NCBI GenBank assembly: GCA_036250225.1
Contig: JAPZLL010000071.1
Span: 50,010-114,009 of the forward strand
Direction of reading: 5' to 3'
Length of the DNA: 64,000 nucleotides
DNA from: Cercophora sp. LCS_1
Lineage: Eukaryota > Ascomycota > Sordariomycetes > Sordariales > Lasiosphaeriaceae
The first letter of the stretch is position 1. Each line of letters begins with the position of its first letter. Position numbers and translations under genes: made by a program. Of the stretch, positions 1 through 11,900 are shown in pieces. A model generated the notes under the pieces. That model saw nothing but the letters and a program-made list of their open reading frames with translations, was not told the origin of the DNA and did not search any database.

Positions 1-606
1 CCTAGCTCTTGGAATTGGCAAAGAACGTCGGCAGACAAAACTTCCGTCAATGAAGCCATCTCTGTGTCTCTCATATGACGCAAAGTCAAGATTAAATCGT
101 CACTCTCTTCTGAAAGGTTCCCATCTCGGGAGTTTGTCTGTACGGCTTCCTCTCAACGCTTGCTTGTCCGTATGTGCCCGACGATATCTTTGGGGCTGGG
201 CCCGAGATACCCAACAACCCCTAATGTCGCAAGACCGAGTGGCAGTCGCCTTCCTGGCGCGTCAAGAGTGCCGGATGTTGCCAAGGCCGTCGTAAGCTCC
301 ACTGACGCCATGGGGCCAGGGTCTCGCAAGAGTCGTGGACAGAGCGTTGCGAGTTGCGCGGTTTCTGTATAGGCAGGATCAAGAAAAGAAATTGTGTCCT
401 TTCAGACCCCGAAGCGTGATTTGCGGTAGTCTATGACAAGGCGGGCCGCGTCCTGGGCTAACCCAACGAGGGTCTCGTTCCAAGACAACGGAAGCCTGTA
501 CCCCTTGCGGTTCGTCGTGTAGTACGTAGACGAGCCGCCCGCAAAGCAAGGAGTTTTGACGCAGCTCGCACAGAGCTTGTGGTTGCCCTGGCGGCTGCTT
601 CGCTGA
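1..606. other. Left edge, no gene recognised
   Basis: Several short open frames exist on both strands, but none shows a recognisable domain, a plausible start context or splice signals. The HET-like reading frame that follows is closed by a TGA at 604-606. If the HET gene has more 5' exons, they lie left of the window or have been lost. Confidence 0.5.
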
Positions 607-1258
607 GGACAGCGCAGGGAACGGCCGTGGCCGTCGTGGGTTGCCAAGTTACACGCTAGCACGGAGACTTCCCATTACGCATGTCTCGACGTTCAGACGT
701 TTGACGAGAACGAGTGGCCTTTGGAGATCCGCGATGCTGGCGACCCGCTCGTCCTCAGCGTCAAGGGCCTTCACATGGACCGTATTGTCTCTGTCAGCGA
801 CCCGTTTACGATGGAAAACCTTGATGACGACGATAAGCTCGCTGACACGGTTTTGTCCTGTTTGCGCCAATTAGAGGAGATAACACCCACCGCTACGCGG
901 GAACAAGCACTGGTCGATTTTCGACACGCGTTGGTCTGTGGCGTCAACATGCACAATGCCGACTCGGAGAGGGCTGGCTTGGGACCTTTCTACGCGCAAG
1001 CTGGTGATCATATCGCCATCTCCACGGGTACCATGGGTTGCTACGTGCTTCGGCCTGAGGGTTCCACACCGTGGAAGTTGATTGGTGATGCGTACAGTCG
1101 GACGTTGATGAAGGTATGTCACCTCTTCTTTTCTTTTGGTCTTCTTCTCTTTGTTTAAAAGATTATGAACTAATGGTACGTTACACAAAGCCCATCTTCG
1201 CCAGCAAGCCGGGTACTTGGAGCGCAAAAGGTATGGAACTTGGTTCGACATGGTTTAG
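607..1258 (+). pseudogene. HET-domain protein, C-terminal part only
   Basis: The open frame from 607 to 1113 reads like the C-terminal third of a heterokaryon-incompatibility (HET) protein. It has a segment equivalent to the usual 'G.rvD.V..l' stretch (KGLHMDRIVSVSD), an Asp-rich linker, and a tail AGDHIAI..TGTMGCYVLRP then LIGDAYSRTLM, matching the family's closing 'pGD.i.v..G...P.vlR....lvG.aYv.g.M'. A GTATGT donor at 1114, a CTAAT branch near 1170 and an AG at 1203-1204 define a 91-bp intron. The last exon (1205-1258) ends with TAG at 1256-1258. The N-terminal HET core (SYVWG / VDAVCIDQ motifs) is not found upstream and no ATG opens this frame. It is either a truncated relic or the 3' end of a gene whose 5' exons are off-window. 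It may begin at a splice acceptor near 659. Confidence 0.6.
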
Positions 1259-1482
1259 ACTGTTCAGACGGCTTTTGCTATCCTCCCTGACTATAGTGGA
1301 CCTTGTCAGAGCCCCTCATATTATTTTTGACCTTTCTCTTCTACCAGGGTGTTTATTTTTCACCCTCAACAGGAACAACTCAAGATTCTTTCCACGTACA
1401 CAGCCGGGCAATAATCTGCACCGCGCATCATGCTCCAGCCGGGAGACACATTCCAATGTCCATTTCCTGTCCTCCAGGTTTC

Positions 1483-3060
1483 TTACCCTGCCGTTGGAGA
1501 CAAGCCCTTCAACTCGTCCTCGATTTTAGCCCAGGTCCTAGGCAGCAAAATCCCCGTCATCCAACAATTCTCTTCGTGATCCTTGCCTAGCAACACAAAG
1601 ACATTCCTCACCTCGGGACCTTGGCGCATGGATCCCGCATAATGGCAGACCATGGTCCCAGGCGGGTTGGTCCTCTTGAGGCTCCTGTCACCGGGACGCA
1701 GCACGGCGGGTGCAAAATCGGCCGCTTGGAAGATGCCCGCGCGCGTCCAATTGGTAAACGGCACCAACACGGCGTCGGCATCCCCGCAGACCATGGACGG
1801 GTCACTCTCCGTCTTGGGCAGCTGCCGGAGCTCGCGAAGACAAGCGAGCACCTGGCCCTCGGTGGCCTGCTCGGCAAGGTGATGCCTATTTTGGAGCGCA
1901 ATTGGCCCGAGAGGTCCGGCGGCGACTTGGTGCGGTAGAAAAGTGCAAGCGGCCACTGCCATGTTTTGAATGTACACACCCGCGTTTGCTGCTTGCGCCG
2001 CCAGGAGCGACGACAGCCGGAAGCGCGCGTTGAGCGCGTGCAGGACTGTGATCGGCCGCGGCTGTGGCAGCGACGAGGCCACGGCCCGGGTTGCCCACGC
2101 CGTGAGCACATCCCCCTCACTGATGAACGATTTCTCGCCGCTACCGCCACCGTGGGTATCGAGGTCGAGGTCGAGGTCGTCCCGGGCTCGGCGTTGCAGT
2201 TCGGTCACCGCACTCTTGGGCAAAAAGATGACGCGCGTCTCGACAACGGGGTTCCATAGCAGGTCTGCGGCGAACCGAAGCCCGAACTTGAGCATGCCGA
2301 AGGCTGCCAGGCGCTTCTGGCCGAGGCGGAACGGCTCCCTGTCCTGGACGGGCGTGTCGTCGGCGGCGGCACAGATGGCGTCCTCGCGTGCACCCAGAAC
2401 AGGCGGCACTTGGTCCTCGCGGCCAGCCAACACGAGAGACCAGGCATGGAGAAGCGCTTGCTGCCCCATGACATCCATGAGCGTGTGCGGCCACGACAGG
2501 CCGACAAGCGTCGCGTTGTTGAACGACGTGATGTGCAGCGACAACTGCGGCACGTCGCGGTGGAGAAAGTCGTCGAGCGTCTCTAGCGCCCCTTCTTCGG
2601 ATGCTGCTGCTGCTGCTGCTGCAAAGACGCGGAGACTCTCGGCCGAAACAGCCCGGACCGATGGCCCGTCGTCGATGGTAGCCATGGGGAGCCTGCTCGC
2701 GACCGGATCGTCCTCAATGTTGACGGCCAGGGCACTTCGGCGCGAGTACGTCACGGCCGGTCGATCGGGCGAAAAGGGACGCGGAACGTGCAGCTCGAGC
2801 GCTCCGTTGTCGTCGAGCCGCACCCGGCCGCCCAGTTTCCTCCAGTCGCCAATGTCGAGCAGCCTCGACAGCGACGCGTGCAGTTTCTCGGGGTCCAACA
2901 CGTCGTTGAAGCGCAGCGTCCACGTCACGACGATACCGCGCAGCGTTTTGGTGTCGTCCAGCATGTGCAGCGGGTACACCTCGTCAGTTTCGACGCGACT
3001 GGGCGGGGTCCTCGCCGGAGAGGCCCCGAGGAGACGACGCAGGGTATCCATCTTGTCCAT
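1483..3060 (-). CDS. BAHD-like acyltransferase (transferase family, PF02458 type)
   Basis: This is a single-exon protein of 525 aa. The diagnostic HxxxD active-site motif is present as WPHTLMD (His192, Asp196) in the middle of the protein, as in trichothecene 3-O-acetyltransferase and related fungal acyl-CoA-dependent O/N-acyltransferases. A second landmark, NWTRAG..., is followed by ADFAPAVL (about 447-454), which corresponds to the structural DFGW motif with Gly replaced by Ala. The length fits the family (450-530 aa). An Ala run (about 147-153) sits between the two halves. The ATG at 3058-3060 is the first in frame. No polyketide or peptide synthetase gene lies nearby, so the acceptor substrate cannot be inferred. 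The enzyme is probably cytosolic, as no signal peptide or membrane segment is seen. Confidence 0.85.
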   Translation of the reverse strand: MDKMDTLRRLLGASPARTPPSRVETDEVYPLHMLDDTKTLRGIVVTWTLRFNDVLDPEKLHASLSRLLDIGDWRKLGGRVRLDDNGALELHVPRPFSPDRPAVTYSRRSALAVNIEDDPVASRLPMATIDDGPSVRAVSAESLRVFAAAAAAASEEGALETLDDFLHRDVPQLSLHITSFNNATLVGLSWPHTLMDVMGQQALLHAWSLVLAGREDQVPPVLGAREDAICAAADDTPVQDREPFRLGQKRLAAFGMLKFGLRFAADLLWNPVVETRVIFLPKSAVTELQRRARDDLDLDLDTHGGGSGEKSFISEGDVLTAWATRAVASSLPQPRPITVLHALNARFRLSSLLAAQAANAGVYIQNMAVAACTFLPHQVAAGPLGPIALQNRHHLAEQATEGQVLACLRELRQLPKTESDPSMVCGDADAVLVPFTNWTRAGIFQAADFAPAVLRPGDRSLKRTNPPGTMVCHYAGSMRQGPEVRNVFVLLGKDHEENCWMTGILLPRTWAKIEDELKGLSPTAG

Positions 3061-3889
3061 GTGAGATGCTAGATACTTTGTTGGTGCAGGTTGCGCGTCA
3101 AAAGTCGGTCAATCCTCTGTTTGTATCCTTGCCACATCACATGGGCAAGGGCTGCTGGGCGTTGGAGGCGCAGTGAGTGGGTCTTGAACCCCTGTTGTAG
3201 TGAGGGTCGCACACACGCCGGGGGGCAGTCGCCAAGCGCAATAGTGGCTTCACCAGTTCCTTGGCCTGATAAAGCCTTCTGTGTAAAATATATAAATTTA
3301 AAAGGTATTGAGCCAATTCTGCCCTCTTCTCTGATATACCTAACGGACCTTGTAATAGTCGCCTCTGGTGGGTTTAGCCTTTTCTTTTTCCACCACGAGT
3401 TCCATTCTACAGCAAGCAAGAAGCCCACACCCTAAGTACCTTAGACACACAGGTGAATAGTTCAGTTTCCCTCAAGTAAACGCAGTCAACTGAGATCACC
3501 AGACTCTCCACGCCCACAGCACATCTACTTCCGTCGATGATACCACCCACTCAGCAAGAACCCAGCAATTGTAACCAAGGGCAGACCCGAAGCAGCGTTG
3601 TCGTCTCATCAATCGAAATGTCCTCCCGGCCGCAATCCCCATTGACATCATAGAGCCCACAATAATGTTTTGGAGTTCTTCGTCTCCCAGCGTACAGGTG
3701 TAGTAACGGTACGCGACTAGCGCGTCGTTGAATGGAATATTGTAACCGAAAAGCAGCAAAAAGAAAAAGACTAATATCTGGCGCATTGTCCCAAAGTCCT
3801 CCTCAAAACCAATCTTCATCTTTCCAAGGCGACACTCATGGTGAAGAGAAACCAACGAGTGAGCACACTTCCCAGCTTCGAGAATAAAT
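3061..3889. other. Intergenic, no gene recognised
   Basis: This lies upstream of the acyltransferase and downstream of the small secreted protein. A TATA-like AT stretch occurs near 3287-3300. Open frames on either strand are low-complexity or antisense shadows; nothing is supportable as a gene. Confidence 0.5.
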
Positions 3890-4345
3890 CTAATACTCCG
3901 GGACAGTCTTGGCTGGAACCGGAACCTCATCAAGCTCATCAATCTCAGCAACTTCACCAACCTCCTCAGCACCACCAATCTCCTGGACACTCTTGCCCTC
4001 CCCACCGGCAGCTGTGCACCCCCAGCTCCCAATAGGACTACATATGTGAACCCAGTTACAGTCGCACAGATACCAGCATTCTTCAATTTGGAAGGAAACA
4101 GTGCTTCCCAAGCAACTGGTGGTCGCGTTGCAACGCTGCCAGTTGGACCGAGTATAGCATTCAAGTTGCCAGTAGTGGGGCCGGACGGGGGCCGTGTCCG
4201 GGGATGTGGTATTGGCAGGTTCGAGAGGGGCCGCGATAGCACTGAGCCCGGTGAGGAGAAACTGGAGGGTGGAGGTAGTCTGAAAACACAATCAGTGTAA
4301 GTGAGGGGCTAGAAGATGGACGTCCTTTGAGATTCGTACCTTCAT
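3890..4345 (-). CDS. Small cysteine-rich secreted protein (effector-like)
   Basis: Two exons, 4340-4345 (ATG AAG) and 3890-4279, give 131 aa. A 60-bp intron (4280-4339) runs from GTACGA to CAG. The splice creates a clean signal peptide beginning MKTTSTLQFLLTGLSAIAAP, with likely cleavage after the Ala-rich stretch. The mature part carries eight cysteines within about 60 residues (spacing C-x8-C-x5-C, then EEC-x3-C-x-C-x6-C-x6-C) and one N-x-T site. After the cysteine domain comes an acidic tail (Glu/Val-rich, ending VPEY). No known fold was recognised. A secreted, small, Cys-rich protein with no homolog I can name is the usual profile of an apoplastic effector or antimicrobial protein, but function is not shown by the sequence. 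Confidence 0.65.
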
Positions 4346-5417
4346 GGCTTCGTCTTGGAGGTGGAACAGAGGAGGAAGGATGAACGGGCTGTGTTGTTGT
4401 TGCGTTTTCACCCCGTGTAGAATGCGAGTGAGTGCTCGACTGATGGAAGAGGATGAAAGAAACTTATAATGGTTGACAAACGAGGTCTGATCAAGTAGGT
4501 ACCTACCTAGATACATTCTCCATGTGTTCCACTGGGAAACTGAGAGTCTGATTAGCTGAGAGACCGAGGTGTGTTTATTTATTAAGTATATTGGCTGGGC
4601 GGCGGATTCAGAGAAACCAACTGCATATGGACTAAACACAACCAGCTGCAGTTGGACCAACAGATTTGATTAGGCTAAGCTATCATACCTGAATACCACC
4701 AGGCAAGTAAATTAAAATCGAATTGCAAAGCCATCTTTTCGGCTTCCTGCAGCTCTAGGAGGAGCTACCCACCCGAACATCGCAGCTCTTGAATCAAGGC
4801 ACCCATCGAACTTCATTAACCCTTCTCCGACCATCCCGCTAGCCATTTTAGGCACTTGCCCTATTACCCTACCACCGTTTGATACACTAGCGCGACCACA
4901 AAAAGGCAATACCAAAAATCCGTATCTGAACTAAAAGTGTACTTAAAGGTGGCAGAAGAGAAGCAAAAACGGCAACACCATCACAAATCGGGATCAGCGT
5001 CAAGTTCAATGTGAGGACCCCAACCCAAGGAGCCGGTGATCATGGTTCTCCCACTGCGCGGGGCAGGTTAAAGCGGTCGGGCCGAAAAGGTGGGTTGTTG
5101 GTGCACCTCGGCTTCACTGTCAACCATGTTTCACGGTTATCCGACCTTTCTCAAGGCAGAAAGACCAGACACCAGCATCCTATACCCCTCGCGCCTAATA
5201 ATAAATCCCACCCTCCAATCCCCTATAAAAACTGCCTTACCTCTGCACCTCCCCGCCTATTCTAACTACCAACAACTCACTCCTCGACTGGCAAAAACAC
5301 ACTTGGCGAGGGCCCTCCCAAACTCCCATCCCAAAGGAGAAAAAAAACAGTTCTCGCATCCAAGACCACCATCAGAATCGGCACCCAAAACAAACAAACA
5401 AAACCAACACACCAAAA
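4346..5417. other. Intergenic, promoter-bearing
   Basis: This is the divergent region between the secreted protein (-) and the 135-aa protein (+). It holds a near-palindromic GTAGGTACCTACCTAG around 4494-4510, a TATA box at 5224-5230 and an A-rich leader (about 5380-5417) before the downstream ATG. No gene is seen. Confidence 0.5.
5224..5230 (+). promoter_or_regulatory. TATA box of the 135-aa gene
   Basis: TATAAAA lies 188 bp upstream of the ATG at 5418. Pyrimidine-rich and A-rich leader sequence lies between them. Confidence 0.45.
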
Positions 5418-5825
5418 ATGTCGCAGCCGCCACAGCGGCCAACCCCGATCCAAGCCTGGACACTCTCCGGCTACCCCATCGTCGACGGCAAATACCACGA
5501 CCTACGCACCGGCGAGATCAAGCCACACGCAGAAGGAATTGACTTCGTAACAGGCGGCCCGCCTTCCCTGTCCGTGTACTGGCACAACAAGAATCCGAAA
5601 CCGGGCCAGGAGCAGCCCTTCTACGCCCTCTCGGGGAGCAGTCCTCTCAGCGTGAGCGAGTACCTGGTGCGGGTGGGCGACCTGCTCCGAGCGGGCGTTT
5701 ATACCGTAGACTCGGTCAGTGCGACAAAATACTCGGTCAATCTGATTATTATCACGCAGCTTTCGTGTCAGGAGTTCAAGGAGGCGATGGGTAGGCATGG
5801 GCTTTTGCATGGGTGGGCGGCGTGA
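5418..5825 (+). CDS. Hypothetical protein, 135 aa
   Basis: This is a single-exon frame with a good start context (AAAAATGTC). The TATA box lies 188 bp upstream and there is a CAAACAAACAAAACC-type leader. The N-terminal 45 residues are Pro/Thr/Gly-rich with a pattern suggestive of a folded module (LSGYPIVDGKYHDLRTGEI). The C-terminal half is amphipathic and hydrophobic (SVNLIIITQLS). It has no signal peptide, no transmembrane segment and no cysteine pattern. I do not recognise the family. It converges on the large ATPase-HET gene, whose stop lies about 100 bp away. Confidence 0.6.
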   Translation: MSQPPQRPTPIQAWTLSGYPIVDGKYHDLRTGEIKPHAEGIDFVTGGPPSLSVYWHNKNPKPGQEQPFYALSGSSPLSVSEYLVRVGDLLRAGVYTVDSVSATKYSVNLIIITQLSCQEFKEAMGRHGLLHGWAA

Positions 5826-5928
5826 CGTTGATGGCGGTTATTTTGCTGCGATATCGAAAGGAACGGGTGATCAACTCCCCCATGCTTTACGTCTTGTTGT
5901 TTCATGATTAGTAGGATTTCCGGTGTGC

Positions 5929-8900
5929 TCATCGGAATGACATCTTCTCCTCTTCCACTCCATCAAAGCTCAGTCCTTCGCCGTGCATGATCCCGTGGAT
6001 ATAACACTCCCCAACCAGTCTCGACACGCCCTCCTCCTCTGGCACCTTGCGCGTGATAAAAGGGACGGCGGCGCCGTGGACAATCGTGACTACATCGCCA
6101 GGCCGAGTCTCGGGCGGCACGAGCCCCGCATAGCCCCGAGACGTGGTGGCAAACCGCCCATGACCCAGCCGTAAGGAAAATGCAGACGCCGTCTGCCAGT
6201 ACTTCCACAGACCTGCGCAATCCTGGTCTGGGTCCCTGAGCAAGGCGAGCAGAGACTGGATGGACGGCATAATGAGCGCGCTTGCCGAAGCCGTGGGGGT
6301 CCAGTCAGGATCTGTTCCTGCAGCACCCCCTCCCAAGGCGCCCTGCGCCTCTTCCTCAGGGGAAAGCTGCAAGTCGGTTGATTTCTCTAGGTAAGAGTGA
6401 TTCGCGTCTCCGATGGGCAACCGCGCTTGAACATCAGCAATTGGCTCGCCTGTCGGATATGTTTTGAGAGCCTGGATTGACCGGACGATCTCGTTCAGCA
6501 CCGTCCAAATGTCGCTCTTCGCCAAAGTTGTTTCTCCCACGTGGTTCACCGTATCGACTGTTGTTGCCATAACTTGTAGCGTCCCCTCGTCCTTTGGAGG
6601 CACTGCGGCAAACAGACCTGTATTCCCAGAAGCAGAAAAGTCCCCCCTTGTCGTCCTCCACGTCGAGATGGTGCGTCGTCGTATTTTCGCGGTCCAGCAC
6701 GGTATCCAAGTTGAAAATGCATATCCCTTGGTCAAGCCAGCCCGGTACAGCAAATCAAGCGTCTTGTCCCTTCGCACAAACTCAGCTGCGTAACGCCGGA
6801 CAACTGTTTCCAGAGGTGATGTGTAATCCGGGTCGAACACATCGTCATCTGTGTCCGAGGCAAGGCCAACCAGAGCAAACAACTTGTCCAGGTCGATGGA
6901 GGCCTCGGCATGGGAAAATCGCTCGAGAAGAGTCAAAAAGTCCAGGCCGACACCGTCTTTCTTTTTCGAGTACAAACGACGTGTCTTGCCAAGCAAAACA
7001 GCGTGTTCAGCCTTTTGCAGGGGCGCTGTGGACGCCGAGCGGAACTTGCTGGTTGTCTGCATGAGCTGTGTTATCTTGACGATGGCGATCTTGAGGCCGT
7101 CGTACAGAGATTCCCAGTGAATGCGGGAAGTACCGCAGGCAATGACTATCTCTCGTGCCATGACGACCTCCTGCGTAATCCAGGCTCGTTTGAAGTAGTC
7201 TCGGCTGAAGAAACGCTCCATGGCAGGCCAAGCCTCGTGGCCTTCCGGCGGCATGCCGCCGTTGTCCATCCACTCGTCCGGGACTGGGGCAAGGCCAGTC
7301 GGCCAAGGTTTGTTGGCATCCACTTCCTTCCAGGCGAGGGCGCGGATCTGCAAAAGCGTCCTCATTGCCAGTGCAGAGCCGTCATCCTTTTCCACTTCAC
7401 CAACCCACCCGTAGACGCGGCGGGCGCTCCGATAGATGTCACGCATCTGTCTGACCTGGGCCACCTTCTCGTGAGTATTGCTCTGGTCAATACACACGGC
7501 GTCGACCCAAACATGTATTGCTGATGAACCTGTCTCGGCTGACATGGCACTGCGGAGGGCCGAGTCGCACGATGCTGTGACCCATACGGCACCGTCACGC
7601 GTGTCAAGTCGGTACGGCTTGAGCCCAACTCCCCAGACATACGACAGCGCAATGAAGGCTGGGGCTGATTCTAGAGAGTCGAAAACCTGCAGACGACCGC
7701 GGAGTGGCTTCTCTGCCTCAGGACGATCAAGTACAAGAAGTCGAATGCTCCGGTAGGACGGCAAGGGCCGATATTGGTACGCCATGAGTCCAGGGTTGCC
7801 TGTGATGAGACTCTTGATGCGCTTGCGGAAACCAATCGGCTCGCCATTGCTCGATGCGACGTCATCCAACACAATGTGGTCGGCGGGGTTCACAGACTTG
7901 AATGTCCCCGGTATGTGTGCCGGAAATCTCAGATCCAAAGATCCGTCCAGGTACATCGCGAATGGATCAACCAGAACGACGGCACTTGGCTCGGCGTTGG
8001 CGTGCGAAACTGCCACTAAGAGGGGTACAACAGGTACCTTTGAATCGTCGAGGATGCCTTCTTGAAGCAGGCAGTACTTCTGCATCTACACGGGGTTAGC
8101 CTCGGCTTCCACGTCTGAAAACGTATGCGTGACTATGGCGGTTAGGACACGGGATGAGAGGATCAACGCATACATGTTCAAAGTGCCTGGGGTGGATGAG
8201 GAAACGACTTCCTTCCAGCTCGCCTCTGGTTGTCACAACATCGATATGGAATTTGACGTGCGAAACTGAGTTGGGAATTTGAAGATCGAGGCCGTTTTTG
8301 GTCAGGAACTTCCAGAGGCTCTTCGACTTGTCGTTGATGCTAAAAGCCGGTGTGTAGTCGTTGGTCGAGGCAACAGGCCGCAAGCCCGCTCTTGTCCGTA
8401 GACTACTGGTCCAATGTGTCTCCGGGACATATGCCTTTCCAAGGTGGATCTGTAAGAGTCGCGACACCTGGGTTAATGCGTCAGCCTGGGCACATTTCGG
8501 GACCACAATTCATATCCCAGGGGAATGAAGAAATAGTTCGCATAGAAGAAGAAACTCACGTATAACTCTCCAAAAAACATCATTTCGTCGTCGATTTCAT
8601 TTTTAGGTGGACCATAGACGAGCCACTGACGCTGGTTCTTCCTCGAGATCTTCAATATGGCGGGGACCGTCATGCTGGTCTTCGGGTATTCTCTCCACCC
8701 AACCTCGTCAATGTGGGCGTGGAAGACGGTGCCGATCTCGTCTTCGTCGTTGCCGTTCGGGTTGACAAGCCCATCGAGATCGTTGGTCGGCAGGAACACG
8801 GATGGATCTTGGTACTCCAAAAGGCAGAGCTGCTTGAGCAAGTGCTTGATCTGTTCCGTTGAGTTTCCTTCCCAGCGCTTCGTCACCAGGAAGTGGGTAG

Positions 8901-11900
8901 CCTTGTCCTCTTCGAGCTGGTACAGAACCCGGATCCGCCTTTCGTCATCGTATGGCCGCTGAAGAAAGTTTGCTGGGCATTTCCCGCGCGGGTCGTCGAC
9001 GAAGATGTCTAAGCCCATCAGCTTTAAAACCTTGAGGGCGGGCAGGAGAGATTTTTCGAGGGTGGCGGGCTTCTCATGAGACCAAGAAAGGAGGGGAACG
9101 TACCAATTGTCGACCATTTCTCTCCCAGGCAATCCTCAATTCCGCGTCGGTCTAGCATATCCTCGATGAACTCCAGGTTATGCTCCATCAGCATATAGTG
9201 GAGCATTCCGGTGACTTCTGTATCCAGTTGTCCAAAGCGCTTCACAATGTCGTCAACGACGTCGATGGATAAGGAGAGCCGCGAGTTGTCTTTGGGTAGT
9301 AAGATCTCCAGCCCGCCAGCGTCAGTGTCATAGACCGCGCCGCTGGCTCGCTCACGTCTTCCTTCTATCGTTGTTCCGTCCGGCCCTTTGAGGTACCAAT
9401 GCACTTCCAGGTTTTGCACGTGGTACGCATCCAAGTGAAGAAGGCTGTTGAGCACGGCAAGCCGTTTCACGTTTTCCTGCGGAATGACCCTATTTAGTTG
9501 CCACCTGGTCAGTCGACTATTCGAAGTGCGCGGGTTTTTATTGACAGTTTGACAGTGGATTTTACCTCGCAATATACCGTACTTTCTTCCTCATCAGGAC
9601 GGTAAACCCTTCCAAGAATCTTGGATCGCCGTCACCCATCACTTTTCGCTCAACGTGCCTTGACAGGCATCGATGTTCAAGATCCAAAGCTCGCAAAACT
9701 TCACGGATCACGGGAAAGCGGGTCTCTGAGACAGAAAGAAGCGGTACCAAGCCCTCGAAGCATTTTTGAAGATGCCGTCGATCGGCGGCGAGCCAAAAAC
9801 AGTCGGCGTCAATCGTTCCGAGTTCGTCAAAGTCCGTCCCCAGGGTACCTTTGGCTCGCATGATGGGCAGGATTCTGCTCCCGCGAAGCTTCTTCACAAG
9901 TCCTAGGTCGAGGAGTTCCTCAGCGCCGCTGGGGAGAGAACGCTGCAGGAGCAGGTACAAGCCGGTGATGTAAGAGACAGGATCTGCCATGGTAATCTTT
10001 AGAATTTCGTCGATGGCCACTTGGGCGTCAGCCGCACTGGGAACGAGGAGTTTGTCGGTGAAAAAATCGCGAAAATCGGCGTATTGCGAGACGCGCATCA
10101 ACAGGGGCGTCTTTCGAAGGGCCCGATCGCCTGCCCATCTGCACTCGGTCGAAGTATACCACATGCCTTGGGCCTCGCCGTTCTCAAGGTACCGGTAGTA
10201 GTAGATGAGCTTTCTGGTGCGAAACACGGTCCTGAGATCATCCAACTCCTCCCGGCATAAGAGGATGATGTTAGAGTATACATCGGCGACAGCTGTAGCA
10301 AGGTTCACCGGGGTCTTGGTGGAATCCATTGCAAGCATCTCAAGTCGCTCAATTTGGCGGCCAATCTTGCTGTGAGGGTTTTTCATGGTGATTTGCATGC
10401 GGACCCCAAAAACAGAAAGAAAATCCCACGCGGGAGCGTCCGGATCTGGCACGTCAAGTAGGCCTTCGAACCCCAACTTGGAGTTGTAGGCCATCAATGC
10501 AGCTGTTGGTAGCATTGTATGCTCCAGCATGAAATGCCGCCCGCCAAGGCAGCGCACGGGAAGGGTGGCCAAGTCCTGGAGCACCAGACGCCTAGAGTGG
10601 TTCCGCCGCTTGCCTTCGGCGACCAATCCTTCAGGGACGGAGGAAGGAACAACCCAGTAACTATAGTAGTCCCAGTGGTCTCGCAGGAGCAGCAAGACCC
10701 GGGATGACGGTTGGGTCCGAATAACATAGGCGAAGTCATCGGAAAGCTGGAAACTGGGGCTCTCCGGCGCATCAACTAGGCGGGGAACGATGCTGAGCTT
10801 GCAGCAACTGACCAACCATGAGATAAACTTGTTCTCCTGCTCCGAGCCGGCGGGGATGGCCATGTACCGAGGATGCAGGTGGTGGAACTCGTGTAAGTAA
10901 GAGCGGATCGTATGGAAGCCGCCTGAGTCGACATATATTTGCCCACCGCGACGGACGTTTCCAGCTGTAGTGATGACCCATATGTTTCGCTTGTTCGGGT
11001 TTGCCCACCCGGAACGGAACATATATGCCACGTGTGAAATCAGGTCGGCCGGCGGGATAACTTTGGGATCATAAATGGGGTTGTCGTGCATCTCGGCCAG
11101 TTGATCGCAGATCACAAGTGCGCTGTCTTCTTCACGGACGCCGAGTGTTGTGAAAAGAAGTCTCCGGCTTGAGTCCCCGCTTGCAATTGCTCTGACCCGC
11201 GCTGTCTTGAGCCCCAGTAGTTCAAATCCCTCAAAGTCAATAGGCGCGTTGCCCGCCGTCTCGTCCTTCGTAGTTTGAAACACCGCAACGTTGTCTCTAG
11301 CGGCAACCCAGCGGCCATCTTGTAGAGGTATCAAGGGCAGACTTGCAATGGCGTCGAGCTCCTCTGGGTGATCAGCTAGAAGAGACAATAGTTGCGTGGC
11401 AAGGCGAGAGTGCCACCCGTCCGTGCGACCGCGGAACTCTTCTGGCCATTTTGAGATGCCGAATGCCAAAGAGTCGAGAAAGGATTTTCCAGACATCTCC
11501 TGAACACCAAGGCGGAGAAGGATAGGAAAGTCTTTCTTCCTGTATTCGTTCGAGAGATAGAGTCGCGACTCGGCTACGTTGTTGGGCATCATGGAAAGTG
11601 GCAAGGAGTCGCCGTCGCAGAATCTCGGCGGAACAAACGTTAAGAGGCGTGGGATTTTTATCTCGGCCGAGACGGACTCCAAAATCGGCATTTCCTTGAA
11701 GAGTCTGATCACAGACTCCCCAAGGTCACCGAAGAAGTCGTCCACTTGGTCTCTAAGGGGTAGAAAGGAAGGCCAAGTGTAGCGAAGACCTGTGCCTCCA
11801 AGGTTCTGTGCAGCATTGGCAAGAGCTTTTGGCAGAGCGTTCCGGAGCGCCTTGTTCCATGCCGAGGACTCTGAAATGGCCTCCCTGCTCGCGCTGAGCA

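Noticed and set aside
402..662. Minus-strand 86-aa frame with a cysteine-bearing start
   Set aside because: No ATG-supported domain, no signal peptide, and it abuts the HET fragment on the other strand; nothing distinguishes it from chance.
1970..3064. 364-aa + strand frame
   Set aside because: Exact antisense of the acyltransferase; Ser/Arg-rich translation typical of a GC-rich shadow frame.
3496..4242. 248-aa minus-strand frame
   Set aside because: It overlaps the small secreted protein in another frame; the spliced, signal-peptide-bearing frame is better supported, and this one is Arg/Pro-rich and domain-free.
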